Positions 53,088 through 63,698 are shown, counted from the first letter of the stretch. The stretch is DNA of 64,000 nucleotides from Sulfurovum xiamenensis (GCF_030347995.1 NZ_JAQIBC010000006.1:37252-101251), one strand, 5' to 3'. Program-made: numbers and translations. Notes: generated from the sequence alone by a model not told the origin.

Positions 53088-54291
53088 TCTCTATCCGTAC
53101 ATAAAGTTTTAATAACTGCAGTTGTTTATCTATATGATATATTTTTTGATCTATCTTTCTTATCTCTAGAGAGTTATGCATAACCTCCGCATCAAAAGAG
53201 GTCTTCTCACCTGCCTCTGCAAGATTTTTCGTTAAACGATAGAGGCTGTTGTAGACCTTTTCATCTTTTTGGGCCAAGAGGATCTTTTTATCCAGAATAC
53301 TTAAACTGTTATGGATCCAATCATACTCTTCGTCCACCGTCTCTTTTCGGTCAAGCAATTCTGTTGCAGCCCTTAGCTTTTCAACTTTACTGGCCTCAAT
53401 GTCAGAAAAAGAGTTGATATCCAATGGCATGGAAACTGTAAAACCGTAGGTATAATACTTTTCTTCAAGACCGGGTCTCGCGAACAGTGGGTTAAGATCT
53501 GCATCCGTATACTGCCCTTGTAAAGAGACTTCAGGAAGGTACTTTGCCCATGTCACTTTTTGGTTATAGTCTGACTGAGCAGCACGCAGCCTGTCCCTTT
53601 TAAGTTCCAGGTTTGATTCACTGTAGTCTGTTTTACTCATCAGTTTTAATGCAGGGAGACGTAACTTCTCCGGATCTTTATCACTTAAGAGGGCAAACTT
53701 CTGTTTGAGCTCCATCAGTGTCAGGTCCATTTCAAGCAGTGCCGTTTCATCCTGACTTTTTTTCAAAATTGCCTGGTCCAAAAAACTACTGTCAAGTAGA
53801 CCGGCATCATAACTGTCACGTTTTTGACGTATATCGATCGCATCATTTTTGATCTGATACTTCATTTTTTCTTGTTCAAGTTTGGTTTTTTTCAAATTAA
53901 AAAGTATGGAGATAGCATCACCGATCATCGTACGTTTTTGAAGCTCTATATCTGCTCTCGTTGCATCACGGAGTGCCTGTGAGTACTTGATACCATAATA
54001 GATCCCCCCTGATTTAAATATAGGCTGATCTACAATAACAGAATACCCTCCGGTTATCACCGTTATATCGGTAAACTGTGTCGTAAAATTCTTACTGTAC
54101 TGTACTCTGACTGGGTTCAACCAACTCTTTGAAAGTATATCACTCTCAAGTTCATTGCTCTCCAACTGATAATCAAAGATCAGCTCTTTATTATCAGAGA
54201 GGATGTCACCCAATTCATCAGCATGTATCAATGATAATGCTAGTAAACTACAAAGAAGAAATAGCTTTTTCAAAACGTTTGAACCCTTCAT
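53077..54291 (-). CDS. TolC-family outer-membrane efflux protein
   Basis: About 404 residues from ATG 54291; a TTG at 54273 with AAGGG 9 bases before it gives a cleaner signal peptide (K-K-L-F-L-L...I-H-A) and may be the true start. Two long helical repeats (about 155-230 and 330-400) alternate with beta-strand segments, the TolC/OEP layout. The start lies inside argD in either case. With the adaptor-like gene upstream of argD it gives two of the three parts of a tripartite pump. Confidence 0.8.
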   Translation of the reverse strand: MKGSNVLKKLFLLCSLLALSLIHADELGDILSDNKELIFDYQLESNELESDILSKSWLNPVRVQYSKNFTTQFTDITVITGGYSVIVDQPIFKSGGIYYGIKYSQALRDATRADIELQKRTMIGDAISILFNLKKTKLEQEKMKYQIKNDAIDIRQKRDSYDAGLLDSSFLDQAILKKSQDETALLEMDLTLMELKQKFALLSDKDPEKLRLPALKLMSKTDYSESNLELKRDRLRAAQSDYNQKVTWAKYLPEVSLQGQYTDADLNPLFARPGLEEKYYTYGFTVSMPLDINSFSDIEASKVEKLRAATELLDRKETVDEEYDWIHNSLSILDKKILLAQKDEKVYNSLYRLTKNLAEAGEKTSFDAEVMHNSLEIRKIDQKIYHIDKQLQLLKLYVRIENAI

Positions 54292-55441
54292 CGATCTCAT
54301 TTTTACTGATGGTGATACTTGGTAGAAAACGTACTGTATTACGTCCTGCTTTAAGGACAATGAGACCTTCAGCCATACAATTCTTTATCACACCTGCCTG
54401 AACTTCAGCACTTTGAGCACGAAGCCCCCGCATCAATCCCAATCCTACCTCTTTTTCAAACAAATGTGTATACTTCTCAGCCATCTTATTCAGTTTCTGG
54501 GAAAAGTATACCAGTGTTTCATCTATCGTACCATCGTCATACAATGGATACAAGATATCCAGCACTGCAAGACCCGCAGCAGTACTGAGGTAATTACCTC
54601 CAAACGTACTTCCATGATCTCCAGCCACCAGAACATCTTTATGTTTGGTCATCACCGCACCGATAGGCACACCGCCGCCAAGTCCTTTGGCAAGGGTAAT
54701 GATATCCGGTTCGATCTCGTAAAGATTGGAAGCAAGGAACTCGCCGGTACGATAGACACCTGTTTGCACCTCATCCACTATAAGCAGTACACCTTTTTCT
54801 TTAAGGTGTTTAGCAAGCTGTTGGATCTCTTCTTTCTCAAAAGGCTGCACCCCGCCCTCACCTTGAACCAATTCTATCAATACCGCTACGGTCTCATCGT
54901 CAATGGCTTTATAGACGTCTTCGATACTCTTTTCATAGCTGAATCCTTCCGGATAAGGTGAAAAGTTCGGTGTATGAAAACTCTCCTGACCCGTAGCCTT
55001 GACTGTGGTGATCGTACGCCCATGAAATGAGTGTTCAAGTGTGATCACTTTGTAACGCTTGTTTTCAAATTTGGTCTCACCATACTTACGAGCGATTTTG
55101 ATCGCCCCTTCGTTCGCTTCTGCACCAGAGTTAGCAAAGAATACTCCCATATCATATCCACTGAGCTCTACCATTCTCTGTGCCAACTTTGCCTGAGGCT
55201 CTATCACTTGAAGGTTTGAGATATGAATGATATTTTTTGCCTGATTACAGATAGCTTCAACCAGTTTAGGATGGTTATGTCCTACGGAGTTTACAGCGAT
55301 ACCAGAAGCAAAGTCTATATAATCTTTACCATTCTCATCATAGAGTGTAGATCCTACACCTTTGACGAAGTTCGTATAGTCACGTGCATAGGTTTGAAGC
55401 ACATATTGTTTATCTTGTTGTTCTAAATTCATTTTTTCCAT
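54248..55441 (-). CDS. argD: acetylornithine aminotransferase
   Basis: 397 residues, class III aminotransferase. V-D-E-V-Q-T-G near 225-231 and T-L-A-K-G-L-G-G-G-V-P near 250-260 (PLP Lys) match ArgD, and the N-terminus lacks the BioA W-H-P motif. It makes N-acetylornithine in arginine synthesis and may also serve in lysine synthesis. ATG 55432 (GGA 5 bases upstream) is an alternative start. It sits between the adaptor-like and TolC-like genes. Confidence 0.92.
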   Translation of the reverse strand: MEKMNLEQQDKQYVLQTYARDYTNFVKGVGSTLYDENGKDYIDFASGIAVNSVGHNHPKLVEAICNQAKNIIHISNLQVIEPQAKLAQRMVELSGYDMGVFFANSGAEANEGAIKIARKYGETKFENKRYKVITLEHSFHGRTITTVKATGQESFHTPNFSPYPEGFSYEKSIEDVYKAIDDETVAVLIELVQGEGGVQPFEKEEIQQLAKHLKEKGVLLIVDEVQTGVYRTGEFLASNLYEIEPDIITLAKGLGGGVPIGAVMTKHKDVLVAGDHGSTFGGNYLSTAAGLAVLDILYPLYDDGTIDETLVYFSQKLNKMAEKYTHLFEKEVGLGLMRGLRAQSAEVQAGVIKNCMAEGLIVLKAGRNTVRFLPSITISKNEIDEGFKRFEKAISSL

Positions 55442-55488
55442 CTTTATTAGTCTTTACAGTATTATAGCAAAGTGTTGTTTTGTAATAA

Positions 55489-56196
55489 TTATTTTATCTC
55501 TACTTTCAACAGCTCTGAAAATGATCCCTCAGGTGCGGGGATGTATATCTCTGCACGATAAGAAGAGATAAACTTCTCATCTGCTACGCTCCATACTTTA
55601 TCCACTTTATAGACTGTCTTCTCACCATTAAGATAGACTGTTTTTTGCTCTATCTTATCCAACTCTTCTGGTTCTAAAAAAAGTACCAGCTTTGCTCTGC
55701 TCGCATCCACTACCTTTGCCAAAGGTGAACCTGGAGTGACATAGTCTCCTTTGCGTACCATGATTTCATACAGATACATATTTTTGAGTACAATAGATTT
55801 TTTTTCAATACTGTCTTCAAGCTGAGCGATCTTATACTGCATATCCAAATACTGTGTTTTTGCAGCGGCAAAACTATAAAATGCATCATCTTTTTGGGCA
55901 GCAGATGTTGTTTTCAACTTATCTATACGATGAAAATATGACTCTTTTCGTTTTAAAGTTTCATGAAGAATGAGAAGATTTTCCTTCGATGTTTTCAAGT
56001 TCACTTTATCCAAATAATCATCCAGATAGATCACACGTTTTTGATCCACCACGCTCCCTTCTGCTTCGAGATCTACATCCATCACCAAGGCACTGACTGC
56101 AGACTTCAATGTCACAGATTCATAGGGTTCTACTTTTGCATAGTGTACCTTTGCAAAGATCACTAATGGGGTCAGTAATAATAAAAAAGCTTTCAT
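55489..56196 (-). CDS. periplasmic membrane-fusion-like adaptor protein
   Basis: 235 residues with a signal peptide (about 1-16, ending F-A-K). The order is beta-strands, a helical hairpin (about 68-140, charged and Leu-rich), then a strand region that includes V-T-P-G-S-P-L-A-K-V, a lipoyl-like motif of HlyD/RND adaptors. It is short for that family, and lacks the far C-terminal domain. It probably connects an inner-membrane pump to the TolC-like protein encoded 1.2 kb downstream. No permease is adjacent. Confidence 0.72.
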   Translation of the reverse strand: MKAFLLLLTPLVIFAKVHYAKVEPYESVTLKSAVSALVMDVDLEAEGSVVDQKRVIYLDDYLDKVNLKTSKENLLILHETLKRKESYFHRIDKLKTTSAAQKDDAFYSFAAAKTQYLDMQYKIAQLEDSIEKKSIVLKNMYLYEIMVRKGDYVTPGSPLAKVVDASRAKLVLFLEPEELDKIEQKTVYLNGEKTVYKVDKVWSVADEKFISSYRAEIYIPAPEGSFSELLKVEIK

Positions 56197-56353
56197 TCAC
56201 CATCTCTTTTTTCACTGATTATATCAAAATAGTGTTAAGTGCTGAATATGAAATACAAAGAAGCATCTCCAGGAAGACCCTTTCCTTACCAATAGACTCT
56301 GAAAACAACGGTTTTTTATATTTTTGGAGATCATGAAGTTCGAATCATAAGAT

Positions 56354-56691
56354 AAGGTGAACGATAAGCCGGGTTCTGTCGTGGGTAGTTATTTATCTAG
56401 ACGTATTGTTACCAATACGTTCAAGCAAAGTATGAGTGCTGATCTAACAGCTTGTGAGACTTATACCATATACTTCTTGCTGCGAACAGGGTTTACCTAG
56501 CTACCTATGTTACCATAAGCACTGGTGGGCTCTTACCCCACCCTTTCACTATCACCACCGAAGTGGCTACCTACTTTCTGTTGCACTTGCCCTCAGATCA
56601 CTCTGGCCATCCGTTAGATGGAGTTCTGTCTCACTTGCAGCCCGGACTTTCCTCTCGTGGTTTATACCACCAGCAACTACCTATTCACCTT
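56354..56691 (-). ncRNA. rnpB: RNase P RNA
   Basis: About 338 bases on the minus strand. The universal P4 region reads G-A-G-G-A-A-A-G-T-C-C-G-G-G-C near the 5' end, and the 3' end has A-C-A-G-A-A-C-C-C-G-G-C-T-T-A. AAGGTGAA (56691-56684) pairs with TTCACCTT (56361-56354) as stem P1, which sets both ends. TATAAT at 56698-56703 (minus strand) sits about 7 bases upstream of the start. This is the catalytic RNA that matures tRNA 5' ends. Confidence 0.97.
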
Positions 56692-56697
56692 AATACA

Positions 56698-56703
56698 ATT
56701 ATA
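56698..56703 (-). promoter_or_regulatory. -10 box of rnpB
   Basis: TATAAT on the minus strand, 7 bases ahead of the RNase P RNA 5' end. Confidence 0.6.
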
Positions 56704-56795
56704 CCATATAATAGAGATGAAAAATAGATTTAGAGGATTTTTTTAAATGAACTATCCATAAAAATGTATAGATATAAAATAAACACTGCTCCAGT

Positions 56796-57074
56796 CTAAC
56801 TGTTCATTTTACCTATAGCACAAGAAACGAAACTTTTTGCTTTTGCCGAAGTACTGTCCATAAAACTCATCTCTTCTGAAGCCAAAGGATAACCAAGTGC
56901 TTTGAGTGCTTGAGATAACTTATCTACATCTTTGTCTTCTATATCTAACGTAATTTTACGTGGAATTACGTTTAAATCAACTTCTATCTCCCCGAACTCT
57001 TTGGCAAGTTTACTCTTGAGTGTAGACGCACATCCCCCACATTTGACATTAAAGACCTCAAATGATTGCTGCAT
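56796..57074 (-). CDS. HMA-domain heavy-metal chaperone-like protein
   Basis: 92 residues: a single HMA domain (about 4-67) with the metal motif C12-G-G-C15 and a beta-alpha-beta-beta-alpha-beta pattern, then a 25-residue tail with an extra Cys (S-C-A-I-G). CGGC in place of the more common CxxC of CopZ still gives two thiols. It likely carries copper(I). No copper ATPase lies next to it. Confidence 0.78.
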   Translation of the reverse strand: MQQSFEVFNVKCGGCASTLKSKLAKEFGEIEVDLNVIPRKITLDIEDKDVDKLSQALKALGYPLASEEMSFMDSTSAKAKSFVSCAIGKMNS

Positions 57075-57191
57075 AAATAACTCCTGACGTTTTAAGTGAG
57101 TAGTATTATAGTCAAAAAAACTAAATGTGAAATATAATATTATGTTATTAGAATAAGTGGAAATAAAATGAGTTTAAGAAAGGAATATGTG

Positions 57192-57213
57192 GAGTGGGCA
57201 TACTTGCCCACTC
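57192..57213 (-). terminator. stem-loop after sucD
   Basis: GAGTGGGCA (57192-57200) and TGCCCACTC (57205-57213) form a perfect 9-bp stem with a TACT loop, 12 bases after the sucD stop. The U tract is poor, but the stem is strong. Confidence 0.6.
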
Positions 57214-57225
57214 AAATCGTATCAA

Positions 57226-58095
57226 TTAAGAAAGAACTTCTTTCACTGCTTTACCGATCTCAGCTGGAGAAACAACCACTTTCACACCTGCTGCCTGAAG
57301 TGCATCCATTTTCTCTTTTGCTGTACCTGCAGAACCAGAGATAATTGCACCTGCGTGTCCCATTCTTTTACCTGCTGGTGCAGTTTGACCTGCAATGAAA
57401 GCAACCACAGGTTTAGTAATGTTTTCTTTGATATACGCTGCTGCTTGTATCTCAAGATCTCCACCAATTTCACCGATCATTACGATCGCTTCAGTTTCAG
57501 GATCTTCCTGGAACATTTTTAGAAGTTGCTTGTAGCTAAGACCGATGATTGGGTCACCACCGATACCAACAGCTGTTGAGATACCATACCCTTCATTACA
57601 TACCTGGTTTGCACCTTCATAGGTCAATGTACCAGATTTAGAGATCAGTCCGATATTACCTTTTTTGAAGATCATACCAGGCATGATTCCGATCTTACAC
57701 TCTTCAGCTGTAATGATACCAGGACAGTTTGGACCGATCGTTTTCATATTGTTCTTCACAGCATGTGCTTTAGCCATTTGCATATCTCTAACCGGTGCAC
57801 CTTCTGTAATGATCACGGCAAGTTCAATACCCGCATCAGCTGCTTCCATCACTGCATCTGCTACAAATGCCGGTGGAACAAAGATCATAGAAACAGTTGC
57901 CCCAGTAGTCTCTACAGCATCTCTCACTGTATTAAATACAGGCTTTCCAAGATGTGTTTGTCCACCCTTGTTCGGTGTAACACCACCTACGATATTTGTA
58001 CCATAGTCTATACACTGCTCAGCATGGAAAGAACCCTCTTTACCTGTAAAACCTTGAACGATTACTTTTGTATCTTTATTTACTAAAATTGACAT
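57226..58095 (-). CDS. sucD: succinyl-CoA ligase [ADP-forming] subunit alpha
   Basis: 289 residues. G-F-T-G-K-E-G near 15-21 binds CoA, and the catalytic phospho-His is in G-H-A-G-A-I-I near 245-251. With SucC it interconverts succinate and succinyl-CoA; in this setting it can serve the reverse TCA cycle. It follows sucC by 3 bases. Confidence 0.96.
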   Translation of the reverse strand: MSILVNKDTKVIVQGFTGKEGSFHAEQCIDYGTNIVGGVTPNKGGQTHLGKPVFNTVRDAVETTGATVSMIFVPPAFVADAVMEAADAGIELAVIITEGAPVRDMQMAKAHAVKNNMKTIGPNCPGIITAEECKIGIMPGMIFKKGNIGLISKSGTLTYEGANQVCNEGYGISTAVGIGGDPIIGLSYKQLLKMFQEDPETEAIVMIGEIGGDLEIQAAAYIKENITKPVVAFIAGQTAPAGKRMGHAGAIISGSAGTAKEKMDALQAAGVKVVVSPAEIGKAVKEVLS

Positions 58096-58098
58096 CTA

Positions 58099-59271
58099 TT
58101 ACTCTCCCTTTGCCGCTGCTACTGCTTTTGCTGCACCATCTGCTAAATCTGTTGCTGCAATAACGTTTGGAATATTTGCATTTTTAAGAATCTCTGCTGC
58201 TTCAGGTGCATTTGTACCATCAAGACGCACTACAACAGGTACATGTACATCTACAAGTTTTGTTGCCTCAAGAATACCGTTTGCAATTCTATCACATCTT
58301 ACGATACCACCAAAGATATTTACAAAAATAGCTTTAACATTTGGATTTTTAAGAATGATCTCAAACCCTTTTGCCACTGTTTCTGCATTTGCTGAACCAC
58401 CAACATCAAGGAAGTTCGCAGGTGTTCCACCCATATAGTTGATCGTATCCATAGTACCCATTGCAAGACCTGCACCATTTACCATACAACCGATCTCACC
58501 ATCAAGTGCGATATAAGAAAGACCATACTGACTTGCTTCTCTTTCATCAGGATCCTCTTCAGAGATATCTCTCATATCTTCGATATCCGGGTGACGTCCG
58601 AGTGCAGAGTCATCGAATCCCATTTTTCCATCAAGTGCCAAGAAGTCACCAGATTCAGTTTTGATCAATGGGTTGATCTCGATCATCTCTGCATCATTTT
58701 CCATATAAAGTTTATAGAGTTTAGAAGCAAAATCCATCATCTTCTTTTGTTCATTTTTATCTGTGATACCAAGACCGAATACAAGTTCTCTACCATGATA
58801 AGGTTGGAAACCGATCGCAGGATCTACTTTGATTTTGATGATCTTTTCAGGAGTTTCGTGTGCTACAGTTTCAATATCCATACCACCTTCAGTTGAAGCC
58901 ATGATGATCGGCATTTCAGCAGCTCTGTCAAGTACAACAGAAAGATAAAGCTCATCTGCAATCGCTGCACCCTCTTCAATATAGACTTTTTGAACCAATT
59001 TACCTTCTGGTCCTGTTTGGTGTGTAACCAGAGTCATACCTAGGATCTCTTTAGCAAGTTCTCTTACTTCCTCTTCAGACCTAGCAAGTTTAACACCACC
59101 TCCTAGTCCTCTTCCACCAGCGTGGATCTGTGCTTTTACTACCCAAATATTACCACCCAGCTCTTGTGCATTCGCTACTGCTTGATCAGGTGTATTGGCA
59201 ATAATACCTCTAGGTGTTGGAACACCATACTTTTGGAATATTTGTTTCGCTTGATACTCATGAATATTCAC
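58099..59271 (-). CDS. sucC: succinyl-CoA ligase [ADP-forming] subunit beta
   Basis: 390 residues. ATP-grasp N-terminus (M-N-I-H-E-Y-Q-A-K start; K-A-Q-I-H-A-G-G-R-G near 46-55), then the CoA-ligase domain with G-G-I-V-R-C-D near 323-329. It forms the alpha2beta2 or alpha-beta enzyme with SucD. It opens a two-gene unit; the 189-base gap upstream holds the fumC stem-loop. Confidence 0.96.
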   Translation of the reverse strand: MNIHEYQAKQIFQKYGVPTPRGIIANTPDQAVANAQELGGNIWVVKAQIHAGGRGLGGGVKLARSEEEVRELAKEILGMTLVTHQTGPEGKLVQKVYIEEGAAIADELYLSVVLDRAAEMPIIMASTEGGMDIETVAHETPEKIIKIKVDPAIGFQPYHGRELVFGLGITDKNEQKKMMDFASKLYKLYMENDAEMIEINPLIKTESGDFLALDGKMGFDDSALGRHPDIEDMRDISEEDPDEREASQYGLSYIALDGEIGCMVNGAGLAMGTMDTINYMGGTPANFLDVGGSANAETVAKGFEIILKNPNVKAIFVNIFGGIVRCDRIANGILEATKLVDVHVPVVVRLDGTNAPEAAEILKNANIPNVIAATDLADGAAKAVAAAKGE

Positions 59272-59430
59272 GTGTACTCCTTTTAATAAAATTGCATTAC
59301 TATACGATGAAAGAGAATAAGGTTTGATTAATTTGCCTATAAAAGATAGTGATTTTAAAAAACTGTTATGTATTTACACATTTAAGTTGGTAATATTGTG
59401 TTAGATTTTATAGTGTAGAAGCTATATTGT

Positions 59431-59450
59431 CCCTTTTGGTAACAAAAGGG
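59431..59450 (-). terminator. stem-loop after fumC
   Basis: CCCTTTTG and CAAAAGGG form a perfect 8-bp stem with a GTAA loop, 10 bases after the fumC stop. Confidence 0.6.
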
Positions 59451-59460
59451 CGATAAAAAA

Positions 59461-60858
59461 TTATGCTTTGGGTGAAATCATCTCTTCGGGCTTCACATTT
59501 TTATCAAACTCTTCTGCAGACATCAACCCAAGTGCTACAGCTTCTTCTTTCAGTGTTGTACCATTTGCATGTGCCTGCTTTGCGATTTTTGCTGCATTTT
59601 CATACCCGATATGAGGATTCAATGCCGTCACTAACATCAATGAATCATTTAAAAATTTGTCGATATTTTCTCTGATCGGCTTGATGCCTACTGCACAATT
59701 GCTGTCAAAACTTCTTAGGGTATCAGAGAGAAGTCTAATAGATTGCAAGACATTATAGGCAATGACGGGCTTGAATACATTGAGTTCAAAGTTCCCTTGA
59801 GATGCAGCGATCCCTACTGCCGTGTCATTACCCATCACTTGCACTGCAACCATTGTCATTGCTTCTGCCTGTGTAGGATTGACTTTGCCAGGCATGATAG
59901 AAGATCCCGGTTCATTCGCTGGTATTTCGATCTCACCTAAACCACATCTGGGACCTGATGCCAACCATCGTATATCATTGGCTATTTTCATTAAGTTTGC
60001 AGCCAGTGCTTTCAGTGCACCACTGAGCACGACTTCAGCATCATGGCCGGTAAGGGCATGAAACTTATTCGGCTGAGAAACAAATCCATAATTTTTTGCC
60101 ATAAACTGGTTCAACTGTACCACGACCCTTTGTGAAAACTCTGGGTGTGCATTCAGACCCGTCCCTACAGCCGTACCACCGATTGCCACCTCTTTACAGT
60201 AGACAAGTGCATCATTGATCTGCTTGAGATTTGTCTCTAACATCGCTACATACCCGGATAGTTCTTGTCCCAGCGTAAGCGGTGTTGCATCTTGAAGGTG
60301 TGTTCTCCCTATCTTTACCACATCAAAAAAAGCTTTCGATTTTTCTTCCAGTGTACGTTTCAGTTGGGTAATTGCAGGGAGCAGGGTATCTGTTACCGCT
60401 ACTACTTCGGCAATACGCATCGCCGTGGGATAGGTATCATTTGAACTCTGCCCTTTGTTTACATCATCATTGGGATGTACCAGATTTTCTTTCGTAAAAT
60501 CTCCACCCAGGATCTCTGTTGCTTTATTGGCAATGACTTCATTCATGTTCATGTTCGACTGTGTACCTGAACCTGTTTGCCATACTACCAACGGAAAGTT
60601 ATCATCTAGTTCGCCTGATAGCACCATATCACATGCTTCTGCTATCGCTTTTGTTTTTTCATCACTGAGACGTCCTAAAGAGTGATTGACCAAAGCACAG
60701 GCTTTTTTGAGATTGGCAAAGCCATAAACGACTTCAATCGGCATTTTTTCATTGCCGATCTCAAAATTATGTAATGATCTTTGTGTCTGTGCACCCCAGT
60801 ATTTGTCAGCAGGAACCTGCATCTCTCCCATTGTGTCCTTTTCTATTCTATAATCCAT
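59461..60858 (-). CDS. fumC: class II fumarate hydratase
   Basis: 465 residues. [13 protein letters not shown] near 318-330 is the fumarase/aspartase signature; [11 protein letters not shown] near 95-105 and H-P-N-D-D-V-N near 127-133 are active-site segments. Iron-free and oxygen-stable, it hydrates fumarate to malate. A class I enzyme is coded next door, so both kinds are present. Confidence 0.95.
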   Translation of the reverse strand: MDYRIEKDTMGEMQVPADKYWGAQTQRSLHNFEIGNEKMPIEVVYGFANLKKACALVNHSLGRLSDEKTKAIAEACDMVLSGELDDNFPLVVWQTGSGTQSNMNMNEVIANKATEILGGDFTKENLVHPNDDVNKGQSSNDTYPTAMRIAEVVAVTDTLLPAITQLKRTLEEKSKAFFDVVKIGRTHLQDATPLTLGQELSGYVAMLETNLKQINDALVYCKEVAIGGTAVGTGLNAHPEFSQRVVVQLNQFMAKNYGFVSQPNKFHALTGHDAEVVLSGALKALAANLMKIANDIRWLASGPRCGLGEIEIPANEPGSSIMPGKVNPTQAEAMTMVAVQVMGNDTAVGIAASQGNFELNVFKPVIAYNVLQSIRLLSDTLRSFDSNCAVGIKPIRENIDKFLNDSLMLVTALNPHIGYENAAKIAKQAHANGTTLKEEAVALGLMSAEEFDKNVKPEEMISPKA

Positions 60859-61063
60859 CAGTGATCCTTTCCCATCATCATTATTGACTATGGTACTATG
60901 TTTCGGTTAATGAAATATTGATAAGAAGCAAAAATGAAAAAAAGTGAATAGTAATATGGTAGAAAATAGGTGACACTCTCTATAGTTTGATACAGTATCA
61001 CGTAATTGAAGGTTTTTTTCATTCTATACAATGCAGGGGTTAGCCCCACATATGTACAGGACT

Positions 61064-61621
61064 TTAATCCTTGACCTCGTACTGTGCACGGCCCATCTGA
61101 TAAATATCATTACCTTTGGTATCATTGACAACCGTGACAGGAAAATCTTCGACTGTGATCTTTCTCACAGCCTCTGGACCAAGTTCAGGATACGCAATGA
61201 CTTCTGCTGAACGGATCTGTTTACCGAGTAATGCACCAGCACCACCTGTAGCACCAAAATAGATACCGTCATATTCAACACAGGCATCTTTAACCGCTTG
61301 ATTTCTTTTACCTTTTCCTATCATCCCTTTTGAACCATGTTTTAACATCGTCGGGGAATAGGTGTCCATTCTGTAAGAAGTCGTTGGACCTGCACTACCG
61401 ATCGGGTCACCTGGTTTAGGAGGTGTTGGTCCAACAAAATAGATCACAGAACCTTCTAAATCGAACGGAAGTTCTTCACCTGCTTCGATCAGTTCTACCA
61501 GTCTCTTATGTGCAGCATCTCTTGCCGTATAAATAGTACCGTTCAATAAAACAGTATCTCCAGCAACAAGTTTTTTTGTATCTTCAGAAGTCAGTGGTGT
61601 TGTTAACGTATACGTAGCCAT
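61064..61621 (-). CDS. class I fumarate hydratase, beta subunit
   Basis: 185 residues. The C-terminal part of class I fumarases made as a separate chain: G-T-I-Y-T-A-R-D-A-A-H near 29-39, Y-F-V-G-P-T-P near 61-67, G-P-T-T-S-Y-R-M-D near 78-86. It forms the enzyme with the alpha subunit encoded 9 bases upstream. In the oxygen-sensitive Fe-S fumarase it supplies part of the substrate site. It may work in the reductive direction for CO2 fixation. Confidence 0.92.
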   Translation of the reverse strand: MATYTLTTPLTSEDTKKLVAGDTVLLNGTIYTARDAAHKRLVELIEAGEELPFDLEGSVIYFVGPTPPKPGDPIGSAGPTTSYRMDTYSPTMLKHGSKGMIGKGKRNQAVKDACVEYDGIYFGATGGAGALLGKQIRSAEVIAYPELGPEAVRKITVEDFPVTVVNDTKGNDIYQMGRAQYEVKD

Positions 61622-61630
61622 TCCTTCCCC

Positions 61631-62482
61631 TTATATCGTGATGTGTGTATGTCTCGATGAGTGACACTGAACATTGACAGAGACAGGAAGTGATGCAATG
61701 TGACAAGGGTTGGATTCTATATGCACAGCCAACGCCGTCTTTGTTCCACCCATACCCATGGCACCGATACCAAGATTATTGATCTCAGTCAAAATTCGTT
61801 CTTCAAGTTCAGCCATTTCCGGGTCTTCGTGTGTTGTCTCAAGATCTCTAAACAGTGCATGTTTAGATGAAATCACTGCTCTTTCAAAGGTTCCACCGAT
61901 CCCGACACCTACAGTGATAGGAGGACACGGGTTTCCACCTGCATCAGAGATCACCTCTTTTACAAACTCGACTACACCATCTTTCCCCGCTGCAGGAGGT
62001 AGAACTTTTGCACGAGAAACATTCTCTGAACCACCACCTTTTGCAGCGTATTCAATGTCGATCTTATCTCCCGAAACGATATCAAAATGGATAATAGCCG
62101 GAAGGTTATATCCTACCGTATCTTTCAGATTTAAACGGCTGAACGGCTCACATGTTGAGGCTCTTAAGTACCCCTCTGTGTAACCCTCTTCTGTTCCTTT
62201 ATTAATGGCATCTCTCAGAAGACCACCCTTAATACGTACATCCTCACCAACCTTTACAAAGAAGACTGCTAAACCTGTATCTTGACAAAGTGGTCTCTTC
62301 TCATCTTTCGCGATGTTGGCATTTTCAAGTATTTGGCGTATCACCTCTTTACTTACCGGTGACTTTTCAGCCTCCATAGCAGCTTTGAGTGCATCATACG
62401 TATCTTGTGGCAGGTCCGTACCACAATGCATGATCATATCTTTTACCGCTTTTACAACAACATCAAATTCAATTTCTCTCAT
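61631..62482 (-). CDS. class I fumarate hydratase, alpha subunit
   Basis: 283 residues. R-P-L-C-Q-D-T-G-L-A near 78-87 and the later Cys residues in S-T-C-E-P-F and G-N-P-C-P-P are the expected ligands of the [4Fe-4S] cluster; G-G-G-S-E-N near 148-153 is conserved in the family. The last residues (C-H-S-S-R-H-T-H-I-T-I) match the family's end. It pairs with the beta subunit gene. The mdh stop is 13 bases upstream. Confidence 0.92.
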   Translation of the reverse strand: MREIEFDVVVKAVKDMIMHCGTDLPQDTYDALKAAMEAEKSPVSKEVIRQILENANIAKDEKRPLCQDTGLAVFFVKVGEDVRIKGGLLRDAINKGTEEGYTEGYLRASTCEPFSRLNLKDTVGYNLPAIIHFDIVSGDKIDIEYAAKGGGSENVSRAKVLPPAAGKDGVVEFVKEVISDAGGNPCPPITVGVGIGGTFERAVISSKHALFRDLETTHEDPEMAELEERILTEINNLGIGAMGMGGTKTALAVHIESNPCHIASLPVSVNVQCHSSRHTHITI

Positions 62483-62495
62483 CTATCATTAGCCT

Positions 62496-63449
62496 TTAGT
62501 CAAAAAATTTCTTCTCTTTAAGTACATCGATCATACTTTTCACAGAGCCAACACTTTTTGCAAATCTCTCTTTTTGATCATCATTCAATGTCATTTCAAA
62601 AAGTTTTTCAACGCCATTTGCACCAAGGGCAACAGGCACACCTGAGACAACATCAGAGTATCCGTAGTGACCATCAAGATAGACTGCACAAGGGTGGATC
62701 TGTTTCGTATCTTTTAAGATCGCTTCAACCATGATCGCTGTAGATTTAGCCGGTGCATAGTATGCTGATCCTGTTTTAAGATAACCTACGATCTCTGCCC
62801 CACCATGCTTGGTTCTTTCTACTACTTCACAAATTTCTTTTTCAGATAAAATATCCGTTAACGGTACACCAGCAACCGTAGAGAATTTAGGTAGGGGAAC
62901 CATATCATCACCATGTCCACCCATCACTGAAGCACGTATCTGCCCTGCCCCGTAACCAATTTTTTCATAAATGAAGTGCGCCATTCTAGCAGAGTCCAAA
63001 ATACCTGCCATTCCAACCACTCTTTCTTTTGGGAAACCTGATTCTTTCAGTGCAACATAGGTCATAACATCAAGAGGATTTGAAACCATAATGATGATTG
63101 AATCAGGTGCATATTTTTTTACATCTGCAACTACCTCTTTTGTGATCTCTGCATTGATCATAAGCAGATCATCTCTACTCATACCTGGCAGCCTTGGACT
63201 TCCGGCAGTGATCACAACGACATCTGATCCTGCAATTTCAGAAGCATCCTCAGCTACAGATACAATGGTATGTGATCTTGCTGCATTCGCTGCTTGTGAC
63301 ATATCCAATGCTTTACCTTTAGCGATCTCAATATTTCTATCTCTTAATACAAGATGGTGACATACACCGTTCATTGCACAAATAAATGCAACTGTCGCTC
63401 CAACATTTCCTGCACCGATAACTGTTACTTTTTTACCTTTTTTTACCAT
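62496..63449 (-). CDS. mdh: malate dehydrogenase
   Basis: 317 residues. NAD-binding G-A-G-N-V-G near 12-17, V-S-N-P-L-D near 125-130, and M-G-G-H-G-D-D-M near 180-187 with the catalytic His. This is the lactate-dehydrogenase-like MDH. The arrangement mdh-fumA-fumB lets oxaloacetate flow to malate and fumarate. AAAGGAT lies before ATG 63449. Confidence 0.94.
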   Translation of the reverse strand: MVKKGKKVTVIGAGNVGATVAFICAMNGVCHHLVLRDRNIEIAKGKALDMSQAANAARSHTIVSVAEDASEIAGSDVVVITAGSPRLPGMSRDDLLMINAEITKEVVADVKKYAPDSIIIMVSNPLDVMTYVALKESGFPKERVVGMAGILDSARMAHFIYEKIGYGAGQIRASVMGGHGDDMVPLPKFSTVAGVPLTDILSEKEICEVVERTKHGGAEIVGYLKTGSAYYAPAKSTAIMVEAILKDTKQIHPCAVYLDGHYGYSDVVSGVPVALGANGVEKLFEMTLNDDQKERFAKSVGSVKSMIDVLKEKKFFD

Positions 63450-63673
63450 TACAATCCTTTTGAGTGAGAACTATAGGGGACCCCAGAGCAAAACATAACT
63501 CATAACTTTTGTTATCAATTATGCCTTGCGATAAAAGAGGTTTACATCAACCCTACGTTTAGTGACACATCTGTGTCGAAAGTATCTTTTTACACTAGAT
63601 AATTAAGAAGTGTTCAGAACATAGTTCTGATGAATGCGTAGAATACCGCAATTTTATTTTATTTTGGTTACAG

Positions 63674-63698
63674 GCATTGTACAAAAAAAGTACAATGC
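63674..63698 (-). terminator. terminator of icd
   Basis: GCATTGTAC (63674-63682) pairs perfectly with GTACAATGC (63690-63698); on the minus strand the loop is seven T. The stem can extend by ACA/TGT past a G-T pair. It lies 16 bases after the icd stop. Confidence 0.65.
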
